64,000 nucleotides of DNA from Pyricularia pennisetigena (Eukaryota > Ascomycota > Sordariomycetes > Magnaporthales > Pyriculariaceae). Made by a program: the position numbers and the translations under genes. Numbering within the stretch: position 1 is the first letter of the stretch; every line of letters starts with the position of its first letter. The stretch is taken from contig NC_043741.1 in NCBI RefSeq assembly GCF_004337985.1, forward strand, positions 3,162,953-3,226,952. The letters run 5' to 3'. The notes beneath the pieces are model-generated. The model ran no database searches and had not been told where the DNA came from. It saw only the letters and a list, made by a program, of their open reading frames with translations. Of this stretch, positions 26,311 through 38,126 are shown in pieces.

Positions 26311-29300
26311 ATGGCAAACACCGGCAGCGTTTTCTCCGAGACCCTACAGGAGATCACTAAGACCAAACTTGAAGAGCTCGCCAAACGCCGTGCGAGCTTT
26401 GAAAAGTCCAAACCTGATGCCATTGCATGCGCTGCTTCGAGCGCAGGAGATACAATCCGCGCGGTTGAGGCTCTCAGCACTGGTGTCAAGAATTGCTTCG
26501 GCATAGCCCTCGACGACTCTGGGACCGTGATTCTGAACCGCACCAGGCACCAGCAGGTCGAGGTTGACGTGAAAAACATTGATCGTTTTCTGACCCAGGC
26601 TCGTTATGATCCGTCAATCTCTATTGAGATGCTGCGGGGCTGGGGAGAGCTTCTCGAGCGCCACCTGGAAACCCAGTCACGTAAATACGAGTTTGCAGAT
26701 CTATACGGCAAACTGGTGACTGAGTGGTAGGAGGCCGATCGTGCTTCCTCCAAGGGTCAACCGAGCGCTGAGGAAGGCTTCGAGGATTTGGGGAATGCAG
26801 CGAAGCTGGAAGGGCGGATCGAGTGGGAGAAGAACGTCTTCACGCCGGCTGGCGTCGACGAAGGAGCCATCAGCGACTTCCTTACAGAACTCTTTGGCAT
26901 CCATGCTCCTCAGAATTCGCCCAAGTCACATGTGTCTCAAGCTCTTGAGGAATTGCGTAAACTAGTAGGACAAGAAGCATCACAGATATTCTCAGACAAT
27001 GCGTTCAACGTGGAGACTCTCAAGTGGACCATCTCCAGTCTCGTATCCTCTAACCTTTTGCCGGATGAGAAGCGAGAGGTCCTCAAGGACTTTTCTGGCA
27101 ACGAGATCATACTGAACGAAATCGCTGACGTCCTGAACATGCGACTTGCCGCCCTGGACTCATGGTCTTGGGGAGAGGAAGTGCCGGTTGAGCAGCGCCG
27201 GCAAATCAGCGGGATATACAAGATGAGCATGCAGGAAGACTTGCTTCAAGCCATCTTCCTTCAGTATATCGGTATCAAGTGGTCTTTGCTATTTAGACGT
27301 GCCTTTGGCGACTTCTACAACTACGGAGATGGGATTGCCTGGCTGCGCATGGGCACCAAGATCCCTACGGTGCACAGGCAGAGACTGGAAGAATGCTTAG
27401 GCCACCTACCGCGGGAAAACAGTGTGCAAAACAAGCGCCAGACGCTGTTCCGTCACAACTACTTCGTCTCGCAGCTTTTAACATCAGTTCTGCAACTACT
27501 TGGCCAAGAAACTGATGACGGAGAAGAAGAAGCAGAGTACACTTCTCTGCAAACTCATGACGACAGCAGAAGGATCCTGAATCGCATGGCTAAAACAGCC
27601 TATCGGCGGAGCGGTAATCGTGGGGGAGAGGAGTCTTTGCCTTCTGCCCAACCCCAGGCCATGTCGCTTTTTGGCGCAGTACAATCATGTAACGTGAGGG
27701 ATCCAACATCTGGATACGCTGCGTCTCACCCAAGAAAACTGAACGAGGAGAAAAACAAAGTGAACCGTGCTCCCATACGCCTCAAGCAGAGTCTTTTGCA
27801 TCTTTTCTCCACAGACATAGCTATAGAAACAGCCACTAAAGGGGAAATCAGCGCATTCCATTCTGTTCTAAGAGACTGGAACCCACTGCTTCCGCACGAG
27901 ACTATCTTGGCTGTTCTGAAGTTTTTGGGCGTTTCTTCCAAGTGGCTCGACTTTTTCTCCAAGTTCCTCCGCGCCCCCCTCAGGTTTGTCGGGGACGACC
28001 CGTCCTCAACAGAACCCAGGATCAGGCGCCGGGGCACTCCGACATCACACCAACTGAGTGATGTCTTTGGAGAGACAGTTCTATTCTGTCTTGACTTTGC
28101 TGTCAATCAAGCGACTGACGGAGAGCCTCTGTGGAGGATTAGCGATGACATCTGGTTCTGGTCGTCAAACAGTGCAACCACGGTCAAGGCATGGAAGGCG
28201 GTGTCTGATTTTACTAGGGTGACTGGGACATCAGTGAAGTATGAGAAATCCGGATCTGTCCGCATCTCGAACTCCACTTTGGGGGAGCAAGGTAAATCAC
28301 GCGCTGTAGATCCTCTGCTACCCAAGGGGGACCTGCGTTGGGGGTTCCTACGCCTAAATCCTTATTCGGGACAATTTGAGATCGACCAAAGCATGGTTGA
28401 CAAGCACATAGTTGAGCTGCGTAAGCAGCTGAACGAGAAGCACGGGAGCGTACTTGGCTTCATACAGGCCTGGAACTCGTTTGCGGCCGCATTCTTCTCC
28501 TCTAATTTTGGCAAACCAGCCAATTGTTTCGGGAGGTCCCACGTTGATGAGATGCTGCTCACTCACCGACGTATCCAGCAGGACGTGTTTGCTACGGCCT
28601 TTGGAGAAGGTGGCAGCAGCCAAGTTGCAACCAGTGTTGTTGACTTCTTGAAGAAGCTCATTGAGACGCGTTTTGGGGTCAGCAAGATCCCCGATGGATA
28701 CCTGTTCTTCCCAGCAGAGCTGGGAGGCTTGGGTTTGCAGTCTCCCTTCGTCACGCTTCAACAGATTCGGGAGTCGACGCTACGGTCACCGGCGGAACTT
28801 CTGGAACGGATGTTCAGGTCAGAGAGCGCTACCTATATCCACGCCAAAAAGCGCTATGATGAGCAACAGGAGATTTGGAGGCGAACTCAACAGCCGCAGG
28901 GTGTGTTCGGGACCTACCAGGTCAAACCTTTCATCTCGTTCGATGAGTACGTACACTACCGCGAGGCTTTTGATCACCGCCTGCACGACGGCACTGTTGG
29001 TTCATACACGGTCACGGATGTCTTTGACGAGCTGAGGCAGGAACCCGAGCCCCAGCCCATCAACGCCGAGCACAACGAGAGTGGTGCCATAGGCACTGCA
29101 CTTTCTCGACTCGACAACGGAGGAGCGCATGGGGGCGCCACCACCTCCCGCAGCATTGCGCATCCCTGGAGCAGCATGACTCCCTACTGGCAGTGGGTCA
29201 CCATGATGTACGGCCCAGAGATTGTGGAGCGGTTTGGCGGTCTGTCTCTTGTGGACGCTGGCCTGCTCCCCATGGGCATGGTCAGCATCTTCCGACAAAA

Positions 29301-29322
29301 GAGGGTGGCGTGGAAGGAGTAG
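26311..29322 (+). CDS. rvt: Reverse-transcriptase-related cellular gene (RVT), interrupted by one in-frame TAG
   Basis: One continuous frame of 1003 positions, broken only by TAG at 26728-26730 (codon 140); an ATG at 26788 (codon 160) opens the remainder. The central part has RT motifs in order: motif A Asp at about 502 (LFSTDIAIET), an intervening LLPHETILAVLKFLGVSSKW, motif B around 571-590 (RRRGTPTSHQLSDVFGE), motif C with the Asp pair 612-613 (RISDDIWFWSS), and motif D (VTGTSVKYEKSGSV, about 637-650). No gag, integrase, endonuclease or terminal repeats are present, and the frame is single-exon and otherwise intact. This fits the rvt family of single-copy domesticated RT-like genes known from fungi (described by Gladyshev and Arkhipova), whose proteins polymerise nucleotides but have no known cellular role. 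The TAG could be a nonsense mutation, a sequencing error, RNA-edited, or lie in a weak phase-0 intron (26716-26772 or 26716-26784). Confidence 0.75.
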
Positions 29323-29920
29323 GAAGACATGGGGTTTGAGCAGAGGGGGGATAGACCAGGGGTATTTGTTAGCTTGATGATGGTTGTGCGCGCGTGACGG
29401 TTTGATCTAGTCTAGATCAATGGTTATTTTTACAAAGTCAACTGTGCATCAATACTCTTAATACGTGATCCCTGTTCACCAATTGTTAGTCGCCAATGAC
29501 GTTTCTCGAGAAAGTTGTGTCAATTCGATCCCAGTCAGCCATCAAGGTTCTCAAAAAGAAAAGTCCATCATGGTGGGTTTTGGGACGCAATGCGACAAGA
29601 TCGAAAGTAAGATGAGCCATCAAGGTTCGCACTCGACGATAATGGACGTTTTGTTGCCGTTGGGAAGTTCCGTTGATTATCGAGGTAGGCTGGGTAGATG
29701 GCAATCAAATATCTTGTTTATGAAATTAGTACAAATGGTGAGTTTTTTCTCAGCTCTAGTTAGAATAAAAGTGTATTCCTGTTGTCTCTCCCCGCGGACT
29801 TGCTGTCTGGAAAGAAAAAAAAAAAAGAACCCCCCTCCCCCTTTGTTTCTTTGCCCAATTTTCTAAAAAAAAAAAAGACGTCCTAGAGCTTGAATACCAT
29901 CTCTCAGTTGACTCGTCGCA
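29323..29920. other. Intergenic
   Basis: 3' flank of rvt and upstream region of the FAD gene, with A runs near 29815-29825 and 29866-29876. No gene seen. Confidence 0.5.
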
Positions 29921-30125
29921 ATGGCAGCATCCGAGAGCGACAACAATGCCATCCTCGACATCCTCATCGTCGGCGCGGGACCGTGCGGCCTCGCGGTCGC
30001 CTCGCGGCTGTGCGAACGGTCCCCGTCGGCCCTCTTCACCGACGAGGAGCACCAGCGGTACCACTGGATCAAGAAGCACGGGCACAGAATGTCGCTAAAG
30101 TGCAGAAAGGGCGGGGCCGTGATCC

Positions 30126-30157
<32 letters not shown>

Positions 30158-31763
30158 TGCTGCAGCCAAGACGGCAACAGCGACGCCGGCGGCGATGCTC
30201 CGGCCAAGTGCCGGCTGCGGTACAAGACGCTGGTGCTGGACGCCACGGGGGACAGCTGGATGAACAGGTGGAACAAGCTCTTTGCGACGTTCCAGATCTC
30301 GCACCTCCGCAGCCCCATGTTTTGGCACGTCGACCCGGCCGAGAGGGACGCTCTCTTGGCTTGGGCGCACGAGCTGGGGCGGCAGGACGACCTGGTGGAG
30401 CTGAGGGGTTGCGTGGGCAAGGAGATCAGCAAGCATCTCCGCAAGTCTAGGTTATCAAAGCATTCAAAGTAAGGAGCCTTGGAATTGATGACTCGAGATG
30501 TTGATTGGGAGTGGCATATATTGAGAGGCCTGTGTACTAATACTAAAGTGTTTTCAACCCTACAATAGGCATCATTCGGTTGTTGAGATTGACGAGCGTG
30601 ATAGAAAAGACTACTACACGCCGCCACAAGCTGTATTTGCCGACCACAATAAGAGCATTGCCAACAGGTACGGCATACAAGATGGTCTAATCCGACAAGG
30701 ACGGGTCCAGGACATCAAGTATGCCAAGTTTCCCAACGTCTCCAGGACAGAAGATCTCTTTCAGGTCACGAGCGAGGATGGAACCACACACTATGCCCGG
30801 TCAGTCGTCCTTGCCGTAGGGCCAGCAAATGCTCCCCACATCCCGGCCGGCATCGAGGGCCTGTCTCCCGCTCCAGGACAGTGGGAGCAGCCTCCGCGCA
30901 CGTCGCACTCGATGCGGATAACGCACGGTCAAATACCAGATCCGGCGGTCCAGAAAATCATAAACTCTGGAAGGACGACAAACGTGCTGGTCATCGGTGG
31001 AGGGTTGACATCGGCGCAGATCAGCGACGTCAACATCCGCAAGGGGGTCACAAAGGTGTGGCACATGATGCGAGGCACGGCCAAGATCAAAGCGTTCGAC
31101 GTTGACCTGGCATGGATGGGCAAGTACCGCAACGTCGAGCATGCATACTTCTGGGGCGCCGATTCGGACGAGGAACGGCTCGAGCAGATCCGCAAGGCCC
31201 GCGGCGGTGGGAGCATACCGTCGCTCTACTGGAAGAAAGTGAAGGCGCATATCGCCTCTGGTAGGCTGGAGCTGAGGCAAAAGACCAGGCTCACCAGCGC
31301 AAGCTTTGACGAAGCGTCGCAGAAGTGGACGGTGAAGACGGAACCGCCGATAGACGAAGCCATCCTGCCAAAGTTTGACTTTATCTACTTTGCAACTGGT
31401 ATCGAGGCAAACGTCGAGACCCTGCCGTACATGCAAACGCTGCTGGAGTCGCACCCCATACGCACCCAGGGCGGGCTTCCATGTCTGACCGAGGACCTCA
31501 TGTGGAGGGACGACGTACCGCTGTTCGTGGCGGGGCGCTTGGCCTCTCTGAGATTGGGTCCAGCAGGGCCAAACCTAGGGGGTGCGAGGACCGGCGCCGA
31601 AAGGATCAGCTGGGCGTTGGACGAATTCCTCGAGGAGAGGTTGGCCAGTGAGGAGTCGCAAGGGTTCGAGCCCGAGATCTTTGACGAGGAACAGGTGGCG
31701 TTTGTGACTGGTAGGACCAACCGATATCGCTCGCTCGCTATCGAGGGTGACGAGGATTGGTGA
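29921..31763 (+). CDS. FAD-dependent, NADPH-binding monooxygenase-like protein
   Basis: Exons 29921-30468 and 30569-31763 give 580 residues (GTAAGG donor, phase 2). The N-terminus DILIVGAGPCGLAVASRL is the FAD-binding Rossmann motif; a second nucleotide motif, VLVIGGGLTSAQIS near residue 316, would bind NADPH, and YFATGIEANVETLP is the usual ATG motif of class B-like flavin monooxygenases. Order and length resemble L-lysine/L-ornithine N-hydroxylase-like and related pyridine-nucleotide oxidoreductases. HLRSPMFWHVDP fits the active-site side of such enzymes. A serine run of about ten AGC codons at residues 70-79 interrupts the first domain and is an oddity. Substrate unknown; no siderophore synthetase is adjacent. 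Confidence 0.8.
30128..30156 (+). repeat. AGC codon repeat encoding polyserine
   Basis: An AGC tandem repeat within the first exon of the FAD gene, probably length-variable between strains. Confidence 0.9.
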
Positions 31764-32888
31764 CCCGAATGGTGTGTATGTCGAGCAAGCATGGAATCTG
31801 CATCTTGGAATCCTCGGTACCTTTGTTTGTCCCAATATATTATGGTTGGATAAATACTTTCCTTTCAATCCCATTGATGGATCAACCAGGAATAAGTGAC
31901 AGGACAGGACTAGACGCGTGTACCAACCCTTGTCCTCCGGATACCTTAATGCGACTCCGTAGCTTGATGCTATTTTTATCTTTATTCCAAATACTTAGCT
32001 CTGGGTTGTTTGCCGATCGCCGAGCCTGATTTGGAAATCACTATAACAAGGCGGGGACACACAGTACAGTATCCTCGAGCAACCTCGAAAAGAAAGACGC
32101 TGGACACCTGACTGTCTGGCTGTGTGGTGCAATATCTATTTTTGATGTCATTCCCCTCAGTGAGTGTATGAAAGTCTTTCTGATACGGTATTCTCTAAAT
32201 TGTCCGTGAAAAGTGGTAAGAGAAAATCACTTTGGTTAAATCATTCGCTCAAAATCGAGCGCATTCAATTGCATCATAGACTTTATTTTTCTTCTCTTTC
32301 TTCTTTCTTTCTCTGTATCGATCGATGGACATGCCTGCCGATTTAAAATTAATCAGACACACTTTCCCTATGACTTCCTTCCCATTCCAGGCTAGTCAGT
32401 CTAATCTAGTTCTGTGCGACATCTTCTGGTTCTTTCTTTTTTTTTTTTCTTTTCGACTTTTGCTCTGACCTCCTTCTTCCGTTATGGGCAAAAAAGTACT
32501 GACCTCACCTTGTACCCACCGAGAAACCAAAGTTTTTTAAAGACGACCAGTCACGCTGTTCAAAGTTTGATTGCGCTTGGTCTTTGCACGACACCCCTAG
32601 CCGCACCCAAAACCCAACCTTGCTTGAACGACTGTTAAACAAACTTCAACCCAGGCACGGTACGGAAAATTGTCGAAATAAAACGATGGCATTGCTATCG
32701 AATATGTAAACAAGATCAGACCTGACAACCACAAGCCGATGGACAAGGAGCACCAGCTCTCTCTGCCGTCCATTCTTGATAGCTATAGGAGGACGGACAT
32801 CGCCACCCATTGCATTCGTCAAATGCTATCCATCCATCTTACTCACATACCTGATGCATCTCATCCCTAACCCACCTACAGCATCCAT
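31764..32888. other. Intergenic between convergent genes
   Basis: Both neighbours end here. AT-rich with T/C runs (32280-32320, 32440-32455). No gene seen. Confidence 0.5.
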
Positions 32889-34003
32889 CTAGGATGAACC
32901 TCGAGGGGCATCGCGCCAGTCAGGTGCGCGCTTCTCAAGAAAGGCAGCGATGCCCTCCCGTTTGTGTGCAGTTCCATACGAGAAATAGTACAGACTTCGC
33001 TCAAACTCGTCATCCCTGCCCAGGTCGTCACTACGGCAGATGGCCTCTTTGGCTAATTGTACCGCCGTGGAACTGAGGCTTGCAACCTCCGTAGCCTTGG
33101 CAACGGCGCCCTCCAGAACCGATCCAGCAGGGAAGATCTCTGCGACCAAGCCATGATGGAGTGCTTCTTGGCTCGTGATTGTTGCTCCAAACAATATCAT
33201 GCGCATCGCCTATTGAAATAGTACCGCCAGTCAGTATCGTCGTCGACCACTCAACATGCATCAAGTCACTTTGGTCTTGGCTCGCCGGGCACTCACCAGG
33301 TACTTTCCCATGGAGTTTGTCAAGCGTTGGGTGCCACCGGCCCCTGGGATCAAGCCAATCTTAACCTCCGGGAGGCCAAACTTTGCGCTTTCAGAAGCAA
33401 AGATCAGATCGCACTGAGCAGGGTTCATTCGATCAGCACAAGCACTCAAAGCCATTCGTCCAAAGCAGAGTGCATGTCAGGGTCTATTTACCGCGAGAGC
33501 AACTTCGAAGCCTCCGCCAAGCTTTCATCATTACACGATTGAATCGGGTTAGCGAACGGTACACCACCTTGGAGTTCTCGGACGGGAGTTCTCACAGCCA
33601 TCCCTTCCACGGCGGCAAATATGGGTTTCCTAAACGACGAAAATCCATGGCACAGGTCCTCGAGATACCTGCACTTTCGCGCGCCTTCTCCGTCAAGAGC
33701 CGATATTTCCTTGATGTCGGCCCCAGCTGTTGCAGGGGAATGTAAGCTTGAGCTTCATTTCCGAACCGCTCGCCCAGACCACCCCCCCCATTACGCCCAC
33801 GTACCACAGAAAAATGTCTCACTGCCTGTCACCACCACCGCCTTGACGGTTTCGTCTACCGACGCGTCACGAAGTTTGCTGAGCAATTGCTTGATAAGAC
33901 TCTGCGAAAGAGCATTTCTCTTGTCTGGCCGGTTCAACTGCAGAACTAGAACGCCGGGACTGGGCGTGCCGCTCTGCACCAGATTCGCTTCCGTCGTTGC
34001 CAT
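32889..34003 (-). CDS. Enoyl-CoA hydratase/isomerase family protein, five exons
   Basis: Minus-strand exons 34003-33805, 33726-33596, 33521-33492, 33413-33297 and 33209-32889 give 265 residues, the usual crotonase length. All introns are GT-AG, 74-87 nt. [16 protein letters not shown] opens the crotonase fold; [11 protein letters not shown] is the acyl-CoA oxyanion-hole segment; [23 protein letters not shown] gives the second backbone NH region; [21 protein letters not shown] holds the Glu-equivalent region of the active site. Exon 3 is only 30 nt (ten codons, [10 protein letters not shown]) yet codes for the most conserved glycines. The enzyme probably hydrates enoyl-CoA in beta-oxidation or amino-acid degradation. 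There is no C-terminal peroxisomal signal (ends RGSS) and no clear mitochondrial presequence. Confidence 0.92.
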
Positions 34004-35829
34004 GGTTCTCGCGGGGGTCGGGAGTTGGTGAGTAAATCTAAAGTGGTTGGGGATGTGACAAGCTCCGTCGGCTCGATGTAAAATTGAACCGTCGGTCGTT
34101 GGTGTGCAATCCGTTCACATAAAAGATCCAACGTGGTTAGGGCGATGCAGAGCGACGCAGATGGATGTCACAAACACACCCGGGCGGGGAAGCTATGAGG
34201 TCCGTGTGGCACCATCGGCGCCCCGACTCGATGTGCCGAAGCAGGAAAAAAAAGGACAGCCCACGGATTGGTCCCGACCGGGCCAGATGGCGATCTCGTG
34301 GGGTACCACGCAACCTTGAAGTGGCAACAAGGAAAGCAATTAACTATCATCGCATCCATGGTTGACCAGGCCAAGCAAGTCGATTGCCTTGCCTCCGAAA
34401 ACCAATCTGGAAGGAGCATGAGCTGATTAACGTCATGAACTTCACTTATCAAGAAGCAGTGCTGCAACTCTCTAGTTTCACAAGCATCATCTACAACCGA
34501 ACCTGGTCTGCACCTTCGCTTGTGGACGGGTGAAATTCCACCATTGAGGGGCCGCCGTGCAATGCAACTTGAAAATCATTTGCGACGGACAAGGGGTCTA
34601 GAGCGTCTATCGACAGACGACGGGGGTGGCCTGGGCATGATCTACCGCCACAACTCCGTGAAAGATACTCAACAGGGAGGCAGAGAAGCACTTTTCGAAC
34701 TGCCTGACACCACCATGCTCAATGTCGGTTGACTTGCAGCGCCGAGTGTTGCGCCACACGCCACCGGGAGCGCGAGTCATACAGCCAAAACGGTCTATCA
34801 GGGGTAGACTGTTGTGACATGCATTGACCACTAGAATTGCTTTTTGTCCAGGGGAAGAGACAGGCAGAGAGCAACTCAAGACAGGAGTTCTCTCTGCGGA
34901 CGGAGAAAACTGCAAGAAGAAAAATTGCGGTCAAACACGAAACAAGCGAGGGCCAACGGGCCTATTCACATGTATCCGCGGAACGGTTCCCCTAGCTCTA
35001 GCGCGCCGCGCCAGGCCGCCCTCATTTCCATCGGGTGGAGAAACGGGCCTGAAAACAGCTGCAAGCCGGTTTTGTTTGATTTGACCAGCCGCCATACAGC
35101 GTCGCTCGTTTAAAGTTGCGGGAGGCGTTGCGACGGATGAGTTTTGCCGCGCCGGCCACGCGCACTCGGATTCACAAGTCAAAGACGTTTTCGACAGACG
35201 CCGCCGGCCCGTAGTAGGGTCGGGTATGCACAAAGATTGATCGCTTGAACAATCATCGTCAGCACCTTTTTAGGGGCGTGTGCAGTAGGACGAGGTTGTT
35301 CCGCCAACACGAATTTATCCCACCTCTACCTCGGCTGCTTGACACGAGCGACTGAACGCTGCTCTAGCAATGCTACCATGGTTAACAAGCTGCGCAAAAG
35401 CAGGTCGGCATATCTAGGTCACTACCACTGCCTGTTCCGGAAGACATCCCCGCTCGTTGTGGTCACAAATGGGGCAGGTCGCCCGTACTTGATCCGCTGG
35501 AGACTGAAGGTGGAATTTCATTCCAGGTTCTGAAGCGAAATCCGTCGTTTGGGATTGCCCAGAAATGCAAGCCACTCGGCAATCCAAGGTGATGCTCTGG
35601 GAATCTGTTTTTATTTCATTCGTTTCGTTTCCCGCGTAATTACTAAACGTCATTCATTTCCACAGACACCAGATTGGCCGCGAGCAATGATAAAAAAGAA
35701 AACAATAGACGAAATTGATTGGAGAGTGATATACATACGCCTAAGCCAGGCCAGGTCAGGTCGATGACTTATTGCTTACATGATTGATGGCCAAAACCCC
35801 GGTATATATCAATCAGCAAGCAATACTGG

Positions 35830-35857
35830 NNNNNNNNNNNNNNNNNNNNNNNNNNNN
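35830..35857. other. Assembly gap (28 Ns)
   Basis: Run of N followed by a T run. Confidence 0.99.
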
Positions 35858-36575
35858 TTTTTTTTGACTTGCAGGTCCCCTCATCTCCGTACTGTGGTAC
35901 ACCCTGCTGGGCAATTGTACCAAAAATGGGTGAGTGAACGTGCACTCGGTGCGTATGCATGGATCCTTGGCTTACTCTACCTTGCCTATCTACGCTGTGG
36001 TACTCTTTACGCAGTACATGACAGTCAGTAGGTGGTAATTATGCGTGTTCTAACTGGGATTTGCACAAGGGCAAGGTGGGAATGTTTCCAAATCCGTCCG
36101 GATTTCAAGCCGGTGGTCGTAGCACAGCCTACTTTGCTTTCGAAATAGCTACTTGGCTGCCCAAATTGCTCTACAAATGGACAAACTTTATCAGATTTCA
36201 CGCAACCTCTCCCCAGGTTCATCCTTTTAAGGCGTGACCTGGGGAAGGGGAAAGGGGTCCTCACGTGTGATCAACACACAGGACGAATTGATCTGATCTT
36301 GACGATTTGGATCCATGATCCCGATCCTCTAAAGTCTAAATCTTTTTGTCTTGTCCCGTGATTTCTTCCCATCGTCTCTTTTCTCGTTCACTAATACTTT
36401 GATCATATGTCATTTCGTTTTTGGACGGATTAGGAATAGGCCCGCTTCCACTTTTGGAGAGGCGTGGATACTTATGGATCTTGGTCCTTAATATGCAGAT
36501 CAACATGGTGCGGGTGATATGAAAGCCTGGCGATATTGCTCAGGATATGTACAATCAAGGCACCGATAATTACAG

Positions 36576-36848
36576 GCAGTAAGAAACGTTTTTCTGGCTT
36601 TTGCTTTTGGAAAACACTTGGCGTCACAACCGTGGAACCTTTTGATCCTGAGATCCGCCAACGATTGAACACAGCACCTCTGTATGGTAAGTTGTCGCTT
36701 ATCGACCAGAAGGGGTTTTTTTTTTTGGGTTTCTGGTCAAGGTGTGCTAACGTTATCCACTGTCGAAGATCTTGTGGGGCCGGGGCTGCAATACGGAGAC
36801 GAGGCCAGCATGTGCTCGTTACAGAGAGGCGGAGCCTTGTCGATTTGA
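36576..36848 (+). other. Possible two-exon fragment or gene relic
   Basis: An 82-nt intron (36687-36768) has a full set of fungal signals: GTAAGT, GTGCTAACG and CGAAG. Splicing joins 36576-36686 (after a TTACAG acceptor; contains TLGVTTVEPFDPEIRQRLN) to 36769-36848 (DLVGPGLQYGDEASMCSLQ, then stop). The protein-like composition and phase agreement suggest a real or formerly real gene, but no start exon was found and I do not recognise the family. Confidence 0.25.
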
Positions 36849-38126
36849 ACAAACATATTTCGAGCCAAACTCGGAGAATATTCATCAACGCGTGGGTATC
36901 TATCGTTGAAGATTGTACTGACCCGTTCTACAGCAACATGATTTTTTTTTTTCGGATATAACTTGGTTTTCTATTTTCTTCTTCGTTTGATGTGAGGATC
37001 TGGACTTTGGCGATCCGGCAGGCTCCATATTCTCCTCATCGCACGGTGGTGGTCAAAGCGGCTATTAGACATGCTTGACCTGATAGAGGATGGAATAGAC
37101 TTGGGAAAAGAACAAGTCAAATCCATAGGAAAAGCAATATGGAGGATATTGTTCCGTCGCGGAAAGCCTCTCCCGGGCCGTTGAAGAGAAAGAGGAGGGT
37201 GTGGTGTTCTTTTTTGTTGTGTGCACGTCATTTTTTTTTCTTCTTTTTTCTTTTTTGTCGATTTCTGTTTATTTCCTTTTCCGTTGTTTACTTGAACCGC
37301 ACTGGCACTTTCTACACCTGTTTCCCTATCTGGCCCCATCGGCACCGGTATATCCCATAGAAGGTACCGTACTTGTGTACGGTGGGTAGGGATGGATATG
37401 GTAATGTGTGTACATCGGGAGTGGGTCCGACCCCATTACAAGGCCTGGGGCTTGATCGCTTTGCACCGTTACATAGTCCTTTTTTTTTTCTTTAACCAGG
37501 GGGGCGGTATTATTGCCTTGATGGTCTTCCCAGCAAGGTAAGAGTGTCACCGAAAAGGCTGCCCGGCCTTATTGCCCAAACGCTCTGGGGGTCCCGTCAA
37601 GACGCGCCGGGATGGCCTCCATCATTTTATTTCACCCCCTCTTTCCTTCGCCCTATGGCACCCGTATAGATTTGAAATCACCTCGTATATATAAGGTCCC
37701 CAGTGGTCCCTCCGATGACAGGTTGCGCTTGCTCGGTTCAAGGTTCACCAGGTTCGTGGGATATCACTCTACATATACCAGATCACTTTATATGATACCT
37801 GTCACTTTTCTTTAATTTTACGATATCTTGCCTTTTTGTTTTTTTTGTTCACAGTTCAGCCTTGTTTACGCGCACCGCTAGTCGGTCTCGCTCCTTTTGT
37901 CATCTCAACGTTCACGATATACCTCTACAGTACTACATATTCTTTGATACCTTGTTTTTTTTTTTTCTTTATCAGCCCCTGCTGAAAGTCATATATGCAC
38001 ACGACACAGATATAGGCAGGCCGCCTGTTCATATTCACCCGGATGATATAGCATCTACATGATACACCCCATAGTCCCCTGACCTCTACCCTTTTCTTAC
38101 ATACGCCACCCATCCATCCACACAAC

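Larger units (their letters stand above)
34004..38126. other. Gene-poor region with an assembly gap
   Basis: Apart from the weak candidate at 36576-36848, no gene is supported. 37860-38126 is the T/C-rich leader of the adenylation-domain gene. Confidence 0.45.

Noticed and set aside
26311..29322. RT motifs as evidence of a retrotransposon or retrovirus-like element
   Set aside because: No gag, protease, integrase, RNase H, endonuclease or terminal repeats are seen, and the motif spacing fits the cellular rvt family better.
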